DNA of 42,561 nt from Helochares maculicollis (Eukaryota > Arthropoda > Insecta > Coleoptera > Hydrophilidae), in contig JAWQRO010000337.1 of the NCBI GenBank assembly GCA_033557835.1, positions 1-42,561 of the forward strand. Direction: 5' to 3'. How positions within the stretch are numbered: position 1 is the stretch's first letter; every line of letters starts with the position of its first letter. Of this stretch, positions 34,751 through 42,561 are shown piece by piece. The position numbers were made by a program, and so were the translations under genes. The notes below the pieces were generated by a model. The model was not told the DNA's origin. It did not search any database and was given only the letters and a program-made list of their open reading frames with translations.

Positions 34751-35130
34751 TGTTTTTAAACTAATCAAGTAGGCATTCTCTAATGTTTTGTTAAAATTGT
34801 TCTCCTTTCGCCATTTTTAAAGAAAATGATAACATACGAAAGTCAAATTGGTCGGCAGGATCGCAAGCGGTTTCGAGCCTCACATCATGTCTTCAACTGA
34901 GACTCTAAAATTCATAAAATATCCCTTGTAATGATTCTGTGGCTTGGAAATCGGTCTTATTTTACTTGTCAAACAAGATTTTCACGTTATAAACACGCTA
35001 GTAAATAATGGCTACGCCATGTAAGACGGGTTGCATCGTTTCAGGTTGCATGCGCAAGTTAATTGCGCCATTCAACGTTGCAGTTTTCATAGCTGTGGAT
35101 GGATTGCGTAGCCCACTCAGTTGTTCGCAC
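34751..35130 (-). promoter_or_regulatory. Probable 5' UTR exon and promoter zone of wapl
   Basis: On the minus strand a strong donor AAAAACA|GTAAGTAG ends a possible exon at 34751. It could join the acceptor TTTGCAG just upstream of the wapl ATG (exon from 33127). The stretch above it, 34800-35130, is richer in CpG than its surroundings, as expected for a housekeeping promoter. The candidate exon contains a short upstream frame (MAKGEQF, stop). This is a splice-consensus inference only. Transcript ends are not visible. Confidence 0.4.
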
Positions 35131-36268
35131 AAAAATGCCATAGACTTAACTTAAACATATTATTTATTTAGCGTTGATTGCTACATGTTTTTCTAGAAAA
35201 ATATAAGAGCTAGAAGCTTTAGTGCAATACAATCCAATATCTATATAGTAAATTCCTGCTTCACTATAAAAAGTGAATATTATATAATAATGGAGTTTTA
35301 ACTAAGAATGTAGAAGGCTAAGCTGCAGCATTCTTCCAGTAGAATTCTATTTCTCATGTTCATAAAAGCAAACTATTTTATTGTATTCAGTATTCTAATT
35401 TAATTTAGTCGGTTCATATTATTTTAAAAAACGCCAATAATAAGGTAGCGATTTTACATGTCCCAATATACAAACCGTGGTTATAAGAGAGCAAACACAG
35501 TATTATAACAACATATCTATATTTCCATTAAAAGGGCTTAGTCTTTTATATGTCAGTCAGTGGGGTATTTAATAATTAATAAATTCTTCACACCCAGACA
35601 AATTTGAATAAATTATTATAAAATGTAGTTTGTAACATTTTTACCTGATATATAAAAAAACAGTAAAAGCAATGTTTCTTAATGTAAAAAGGCTACATAG
35701 CCTTATTGTCATCGTTATAAGATTTTTATACTTATACCTACAGCTTTTTTGCTATAGCTTCATTTGTTCATTTGTATACCATCAATATGATAAATTATAA
35801 AATGTTATTGCTGACATATGTGTTCTATTTGGAAATTAAAATGTGAATGTTAATGTATAAGAAAGGAACTAAATACTGATTGATTCGGTGAAAACAAGTG
35901 GTTTATCCTCCGAACACCTATGGTTTTAACTTATAAAAATAATGTCTAGATCCTTGATAATAATAATGCTTTTAATATGACACACTGACATTTCAATTCT
36001 AAAATATTAATTTGCTTCAAACATAAATAATGTTACATTTATTAGGATAAAATGTGTGATTTATGCTATGCTTAAAATATCTAGAATTTATTGATAGTAA
36101 TGCAACAATAAAATTAAAAATATTATCTTATTATTTTTACGTTATACTTCTTTTCTGAAGTTGTTACTTAACCCAGCTTAAAGGAAAAGAAGAAGTAATT
36201 TATAGGTTAGAATTACGAATGTAACAAATGGTAAATAGGAAACCGAATTAATTATTAAAGTACCAAAA
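35131..36268. other. Divergent spacer between wapl and LRPAP1
   Basis: AT-rich region between divergently transcribed genes. It should contain the LRPAP1 promoter and 5' UTR. No recognisable element. Confidence 0.35.
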
Positions 36269-38175
36269 ATGAGGTTTTTATTTTTGATTTTTGTGTTAAC
36301 ATCCGGAATTCTGTGTCACAACAAATACAGTAAGGATGCCAATGTGCAAAAGGAAGAGGAAGGACTTTCCTTGAAGACACTGAAAATGCCATTCAGGATG
36401 CAGAAAATCAACTTGCTGTGGGAAAAAGCCAAAATTGTAGGTTTCTTAGCATCGTTGTGGTTTAATATTATGCGTATTTATTATAATGCTATAATGTATG
36501 CTTAGTGATTAAGTTGCTTTTACTAACACTCCCTTTCGCTTTGTTATACAGAGTGTCTACGTATTAATTGACCAAAACTCCAAAGTTATGGTGAAGTTAC
36601 TCATGTAAATTTGTAAAATTATTTTATGTAAATAAATGGTTTAAGTTTGTAAACGAATATTTTTTATTGATAAATTGATAATTTCGTATTCGAAACACAA
36701 TTTCTTCTGGTGAAGGAACAGTTTTAGTTTGCTCATTACATACTCAAAAAAACTATTTACTTAACCAATTTAGTAGAAAATGATTCCAATCAAATGCTCA
36801 TTGAATATTCGTATTGTTAAACAATGATAAATATTTTAATTTTTTAAAATGTCAGGATGGTATCTTACCCAAAGTCGATGATATATTAATAGATGGCATA
36901 TAATAGACATATTTCTTTTTCCTAGCATTGAGTATTTTATATTCAACACAAAAATAACAATTCACCTCTCTGTATAGCGAACTACACCAGAGTTGCAAAT
37001 GTTTCTGCATTTACACATTTAATTAACTTAACACTTTAATGCTTTTAATATGCACCCTGCATTTATTTCTTTATATATTTTCCCCAGAGATTAACTGAAC
37101 CAAAATTAAAATCCCTCTACAGCGAATTAAAACTACATGATAAAGAAGAAGTAATTTTCAAAAAAGTAAAACATGAAGGGCAGGATAAAGAAGGCTTGAA
37201 AGAAGCACAATTAAGGAAGAAGCTATTGAATATAATGGCAATGTATGGGCTTTTAGAACACTTTGAAGATACTAGTGAACCATTCAACCCTCCTAAGGAA
37301 TATAATGATGCTTCTGATGTACACATTAATAAAAGTTTGTTCAAAGACAAGAAATTGAATAAACTTTGGGACAAAGCTGAAAAATCAGGATTTTCCACTA
37401 TTGAACTGCAGGCCCTGCGTGAAGAATTTGAACATCATCAGGATAAAATTGATCAATACTATTCAATTTTAGGTGAGGTAAAAAATGGAGAAAAAGATGA
37501 TCACGAAAGCAGTAAGTAAACTTTTATTTACCATCATTTAATTAATATAAAACTGAAAATCAAATATTGTTTAATCTTACATAACAATGTAAATGCTTTT
37601 GCTACATATGTGAATCGAGTATTTCTGCATTGCATAGCAAAGAAACATTTAAAAATCTTAATTCTTTGCGAATGCATAAAAATGTACACTAAAACTTGTC
37701 AACAGATTCTATAGATGAGAACTTAGATAAATTTAATGTATTGGATGCTGGAGAAACACCTGAGAAACCAAAGAAAGATTACTTGGATAAGGTTAACAGC
37801 ATTAGAGATAAACATCAAGAAATCAGGGAAGGATTTGACCGGCTTATGGAGTTAGCATCACGGGGTCCAAACAGTAAGGAATTTGTAGAACCAAAGGTAC
37901 AAGGTTTATGGAAAATTGCATTGGAAAGCAAATTTACAACTGCCGAGTTAGAATCACTGAGGATAGAACTGCGGCATTATGAAGATAGACTTCTGAAGTT
38001 AAGGCACTTGCATGTTGAGGCAGCTCTTTCACAAAATAAGGATCCTAAATTGTCTGGAGTCAAATCAGACGGAGAAGAAATGATGGAAGAAAGAATTAAG
38101 AAACAAGCTCGAAAAGTTGAGAAACTTCATTTGGATTTAGAGACTAAAATAATGCAGAAACATATTGAATTGTAA
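36269..38175 (+). CDS. LRPAP1: Alpha-2-macroglobulin receptor-associated protein (RAP), 353 aa
   Basis: ER chaperone that binds LDL-receptor family members, blocks premature ligand binding, and escorts them to the Golgi. Exons 36269-36436, 37088-37511 and 37706-38175 join in frame (1062 nt). A signal peptide (MRFLFLIFVLTSGILC) is followed by the conserved KYSKDAN and PFRMQKINLLWEKAK at the start of domain 1. Domain 2 includes LNKLWDKAEKSGFSTIELQALREEFEHHQDKI. Domain 3 includes FVEPKVQGLWKIALESKFT and ELRHYEDRLLKLRHL, a basic helical surface used for receptor binding. The protein ends in HIEL, a KDEL-type ER retrieval signal (HNEL in the human protein). Length is nearly equal to the mammalian protein. 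The donor after exon 1 (ATT|gtaggt) was chosen because it alone keeps the domain 1 helix in frame. Single gene, no sign of decay. Confidence 0.93.
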
Positions 38176-39299
38176 TTTAACAAAAGCAATCATACTTAGG
38201 GTGAATAATTCAAAACTATATTCAAATATATGCCAAAAACAATTAAAGATAAGGCATAAACATTTTAAACTAATTGTGGATTTGAGGTTCATTGTAAATG
38301 TTGAATTTGTTTTATGCATGTTTTCAAATTGTGTATGTAAATGTATTTATAATTTTTTTAAAGTAATGAATATAGTGTAATACTCAAATTTTATTACTTT
38401 GTATTAAGTGATTTATAAAATATTTTGATATTCCAAATATATCTTTATTTTGCAAAAAGTATTTTCACTTGTTGATTTACCTATTTGGTGTACAAAAAGA
38501 TACACAGAAAATATATTCTTTTGCATTATTACTTCCTAAGAAGACAATATGTTTATGATTGTGAGGGCATAGGTTTCTCTTTTTTAATCTGATTTTGATG
38601 TTTGCACTTGTTATCATAATCAACCTGTTTTCAAGATAAAATTCATATACTACTGTAAAGGATAATAAGCTAAATGAAAATTTTTGCTTTCGAGGGTTTG
38701 TCAAATGGCACATTTGAAAGTGCTGATAACATATTAATATTTTTTTATATTACTTGTGACAAAAATAATTACATTTGTTATTTAAATTAAGCTGCTTCTG
38801 AGAAAAAATGGTTATTCTACTGTAAGGAGTAATAAGCTCAATTTTACTTTTCAAGCTTTTATTTATTGTGCATATTTCAATACCCGTTTAACATAAATTA
38901 ATTCTTTTTTTATATTGCTTATAAGAAGTTTTTGTGACAAAAATAGTTTGGTATATTAAATATTGTTATTAAAATTTATTTATTACAAATTTGTCAATAG
39001 TGAAGGCTTGGGGACATCTTAGCTAAGGTAATTTTAATTATACATGTCGCTATTAATAAACATTAGAAGATAACTTTGATGAGTGTAATTGAAGGCCATG
39101 CCCGAATTAGCTTTGCAGAACAAAGCAAGGTAAGGTGACCACAGCTTCTATTTTAATAAAAAGTGATGCCTATTCAATTAGACTGTTGTTTGTATAGTTC
39201 CTCGAGAGCCTATGTATGCATACGAGAATGTAGAAGTGTACGATTGTAGCATGGATATCTATCAAATGTATAGTAATTTTTAAGTGAAGGTATATAGTA
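38176..39299. other. LRPAP1 3' UTR and spacer with a diverged tandem duplication
   Basis: AT-rich. An ATTAAA at 38242 may serve as a weak poly(A) signal. A duplicated segment is listed separately. No gene seen. Confidence 0.35.
38649..38950. repeat. Diverged tandem duplication, about 170-bp unit
   Basis: TACTGTAAAGGATAATAAGC (38651-38670) recurs as TACTGTAAGGAGTAATAAGC (38818-38837). Both are followed at similar distances by a T-run/TATATT stretch and TGTGACAAAAATA (38756-38768 and 38933-38945). Spacing between equivalent points is 167-177 bp. Confidence 0.55.
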
Positions 39300-39530
39300 G
39301 AGTTCACAGTGAAGAGATGGCGCTGTCGCAAAGCATAGAATCCGACAAGCAGCGTAGTGACGTCATGTTATTGATCAAAATCGCCGCAGTCGGCGTACGC
39401 CATTTTGATTTCAGTGAAAAACTTTCCAAAGTGGTTACAAGACAATTTAATCTGTGATCATCCGTCCTCATTTACATTCAACCGGATTTATTTCTTCTTG
39501 TTTACGGTTTACCCATCTGAGCGGACCAAG
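39300..39530 (+). promoter_or_regulatory. Promoter/5' UTR exon of the PRRC2-like gene, with a CRE
   Basis: A locally CpG-richer block. It contains a perfect CRE palindrome TGACGTCA (39358-39365), bound by CREB/ATF factors in animals, and the palindrome-like GGCGTACGCC near 39394. A donor CCAAG|gtagga at 39531 probably ends a non-coding first exon that joins the acceptor at 40551-40552. The start of transcription cannot be placed exactly. Confidence 0.5.
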
Positions 39531-40552
39531 GTAGGACCTGCATTTCTCACATCTTTACATTGCCAACAATATTTCGTAATCCTTCTATGTTTTCCTTTCA
39601 AAGACCCCAAACACTTTTAACTTTTACCGTTAGTTCCCTATCACTCATCGTTTTCTAATAGACAAACTCGACTCAATCTACCCCGGACTTAATGCCTCGA
39701 ACTAAAATCGAGACGATATCAGCTTGACAAAGTAAAATAAACATACCCTTCTACAGAGTTGCGTATTTTAGCCAACAACTCTCGGGTAGGGCCAAGCTAT
39801 GCTCTTTGCTCCATACAAACTCTTATTTCTATCCATCTATAATTCCCGTTACAAGTAATCTTGTTCGAAATTAAACTATATACTGTAAAATTCACTATAA
39901 AAAGGTAACAAATACAAACCCGACTCGAGAGTTCGATGTACCAACAAAGATTTCATCCTCCTCCATGTTTGAAGAATGAAAAAGATTTGTTTTCGTACAA
40001 CCAGAAATCCTTTAAATGCAAAATAATGTTGAATTGCTGTAAACTTTGCTTTTGTTCGATTTAACGCGACTCAAAATCGTTCCCCCTTTTTACTTTTTTG
40101 TAATTCTTTTGAATAAACAAACCCGGAATTTCATGTAGCAGTACCCATCCTCGATTGCGACAATCGTGGAAGCAATTAAAAATAAAGAAATGCGAAATTC
40201 AGTTTTGGGCTTCCTTTAAACACTCGACTGCACTTTGCCTATTTGTAAATTTTATGAATAAATGTATGTGTGTATAGGAACTATGCCAAGAGTGGCCTTG
40301 TTTCACTCTTGGTTTTTTATCGCCATTATTTTACCTTGTGTATTAACTTTTCAATACTCTAATTTACAGTTATTTAAATTTTACGCTGTTTAAGCACCCA
40401 AAGAATTATTTCAATATTATTCACTTCACCTCCATCTTCTTACGCTGCCGTATTCAATCCACCACCTATTAATTCATCTTTATATCATAAATGTTTTGAG
40501 TGTGAAATACGAGTTACTGTGTTATGCAATATAAACCCTAATTTGTTTTTAG
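39531..40552. other. Presumed first intron of the PRRC2-like gene
   Basis: No ORF or repeat of note. It begins with gtagga and ends with tttttag, consistent with an intron between the non-coding exon and the first coding exon. Confidence 0.4.
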
Positions 40553-40606
40553 AAAAAGGGTTCGTTCGCTGGGTCCTGCAGATCTAAATGGTTGCGTGCG
40601 GACAGC

Positions 40607-40690
40607 ATGTCTACTTCGTCAGGGGTGACCTCCAAGGGGGAGAAAGGAAAACAAAAGTTTCAGTCCTTAGATATTATTAGTTTGATTAGG
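40607..40690 (+). CDS. nocte: First coding exon of a PRRC2/BAT2-like protein (nocte homolog), partial
   Basis: The exon starts at 40553 after an acceptor (gtttttag). The ATG at 40607 begins MSTSSGVTSKGEKGKQKFQS followed by LDIISLIR. This is the pattern of the PRRC2 (BAT2) N-terminus, including the KG(E/K)xGKxK(F/Y)xSL core, and is like the fly protein Nocte. The family consists of very long disordered RNA-granule/translation-related proteins; in flies nocte is needed for temperature entrainment of the clock. Two donors in tandem lie at 40691 (gtgagc) and 40700 (gtgagt), so three residues (VSR) may be optional. An out-of-frame ATG at 40588 opens a 30-codon frame overlapping the start. The rest of the gene is beyond the window. 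The evidence is only 28-31 residues, so the identity is probable rather than certain. Confidence 0.6.
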
Positions 40691-40703
40691 GTGAGCAGGG
40701 TGA

Positions 40704-42458
40704 GTACTATTTTGTTTCTCACATTTTTTTCTTCTACAAATTATTCAACGTAAACAAGGCTACATGTATTCGGCTATGTTTGGCTTATCACAACTTGCAA
40801 TTATCAAACACAAAACTGTTACCTGTAAATTTATATCGATATCTGAACACTATATTTTATTTTATTTGCAGCATTTTTGTTATTGTGGAACTGTCATAAA
40901 AATTAGAGTACTTAAACCTAAAGTTAATAATTAAATCTAGACCATTGTGCAATTTGGTGTCTCACAAGCGCTTTATTGAAATTGTCATAACATTTTACAC
41001 CTTATTTAGGTTTATTTATTAGTTAGGATGTATTTATTACAAGAGAATAAACTGCAATAAATTGCTTTGAAACAGAACAAGGGTCATAGGCTTATCTCTA
41101 ACTAAGTGGCTAACTTCTGTAGCACAGCACTATGGTGCTATATTGCATTCGAAATTGAATTGTACAGATATCTACAGAGGAAACTATATACTTGTTATTC
41201 ATCTTTCACTTGAACCGATATGTACTAGTTACAGTAAAAAACAAAGATTAGTTTAATATTAGAAAAACATGCATTGGCAAGTGTCTTGTTTCTTTATCCC
41301 TCTTATAATTTAATTGCTACAGACCAACCCTCTTTTGCATTTGTTATTTATTTTCAATAAGCTTAGTTAGCTACCAGTCTATCTAAGTTCAAATATTGAA
41401 ATTTTCTGGTATAAAATATGACTAGTTTGGATTTGTTTTTGACATGATTATTCTGGATTAAATGCTTGACATCACTGAACAAGTTCATTTCCTCTCCATA
41501 TCTTTATAATAATAATAAGTATAATTTTATTTTAGCATTTATAGCTTATAATTGCTTATTCTTTCAGCCAAAATATATTCTACATTTAGTACATCTACTA
41601 ATTTAATAACCCTAAGAACATATACTTTATCACTTTATGTAAAAAATTTTGTGTGGTTTTCATGAGTATACATCAGGGGATAATAATTGAGCTAAGAGTG
41701 TATCTTGTATATCTTTAAAGATAGTCCTTAACGTTATGGATACATTTCGTCCACTTTTACCATGCTAACTGTGTGAGTTGGTTTGATAAATTTTTACATG
41801 CGACTATTACATTAAAATTGTATTGTATCAATTTTTTGATCAATTATTATCTCTGAAACTATCTGAAAACAAGTTTCAAATTTTTCAATGAAATTAGGTA
41901 TTTAAATCAAACTATTAAGCAATATTTGAACTTTTGAGCTAACCGTTACACTAAATGTGCTATATTGATACACAGCATTAGTAATTTTTTCAACCTAAGT
42001 AATTAATGGCTATTGGTTTCGCAAACAGATTATTTTACACAAAGTCAGAATGGTATACATTCAGTCCACACTTATCTTGATATATTTGCAAAGTTAAAGT
42101 TTATTATTTTACTTTAAATTTAAGATTGTACATTTATGGTAACTTGTTATAAGCTTCCATATGTATTAGACAAAACTTTCAAATTAAGTAGGAAAGTGTT
42201 ATGTAAATTTACCTTTTTAACTATACATAAACCATTGAAGGATATGAAAAACAATGTAGTTTTTCAATTTTCAGAAAACCCACCTTGCTTGCATGTTGTT
42301 TAAGAACTAAATGTTATTTGCTATGTAGCACAAATTTGAAAAATCAACATGTAGTTGATTCATAACAAATTTATTCTAAAAAGAGTCCGTCACTTTCTAA
42401 ATCCGGATTACTTCTCTAAATTAGAGTTTTCAGTAAAATTATTATAATAAAATTTCTA
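40704..42458. other. Intron of the PRRC2-like gene, continuing past the window
   Basis: Long AT-rich stretch without ORFs or recognisable elements, consistent with the large intron after the first coding exon. Confidence 0.4.
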
Positions 42459-42561
42459 TTTATGTATGTATGTATGTATGTATGTATGTATGTATGTATG
42501 TATGTATGTATGTATGTATGTATGTATGTATGTATGTATGTATGTTTGTATGGATGTATGT
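42459..42561. repeat. (TATG)n microsatellite
   Basis: About 25 tandem TATG units run to the window's end. The first 21 or so are perfect, and the last few carry substitutions (TATGTTTGTATGGATG). The array probably continues beyond the window. Confidence 0.95.

Noticed and set aside
39405..39620. 71-codon frame at the 5' end of the PRRC2-like gene
   Set aside because: It crosses the likely donor at 39531 and shows no family features. The block is better explained as a 5' UTR exon.

Overview
The window is eukaryotic and almost certainly from an insect genome. It is AT-rich, its genes have short GT-AG introns, mariner and non-LTR retrotransposon fossils lie between genes, and the recognisable genes are animal ones (WAPL, LRPAP1/RAP, an SV2-like MFS transporter family, an adhesion GPCR, a PRRC2/nocte-type N-terminus). 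A beetle would fit the style, but I cannot prove the order. I see no operons, rRNA or tRNA genes, CRISPR arrays or prokaryotic features. Gene models were built by hand from splice consensus, reading phase and, where possible, comparison between paralogs. All exon sums close in frame.

Layout. 1-9.1 kb: a head-to-tail array of SV2-like MFS transporters on the + strand. It holds the last exon of one copy (1079-1262) and two complete five-exon copies (2316-4272, 542 aa; 7110-9075, 532 aa). A small intronless DUF4485-like gene (9231-9728) follows only 155 bp after the third copy. 9.9-17.1 kb: a transposon graveyard, all antisense to the genes. It contains an RTE-type reverse transcriptase fossil split by a mariner, a jockey/R1-type fossil that kept gag zinc knuckles, endonuclease and RNase H but lost its RT, and a further RT scrap. 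17.6-21.5 kb: a three-exon adhesion GPCR (1011 aa). 21.7-25.4 kb: a two-exon gene whose ends resemble FKBP15 but which has no FKBP domain. 26.7-33.1 kb, minus strand: complete wapl coding sequence in seven exons (1063 aa), with a probable 5' UTR exon near 34.8-35.1 kb. 36.3-38.2 kb: LRPAP1/RAP in three exons (353 aa), ending in the ER-retrieval tetrapeptide HIEL. 39.3-42.5 kb: CpG-containing promoter, 5' UTR exon and first coding exon of a PRRC2/nocte-like gene. Its intron runs to the window edge and ends in a (TATG)n microsatellite.

These genes do not form one pathway. The transporter array is a lineage expansion. wapl acts in cohesin release, RAP is an ER chaperone for LDL-receptor family proteins, the GPCR is a surface receptor, and the FKBP15-like gene may be a reduced endosomal/actin adaptor. 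The most interesting points are the FKBP15-like protein lacking its PPIase domain, the transporter array with paralog-specific intron loss or gain, the adhesion GPCR with an unusual Cys-rich ectodomain and divergent GPS, and a nested mariner-in-RTE insertion whose removal in silico restores the RT frame across the junction. I found nothing that I would call a wholly new biological system.
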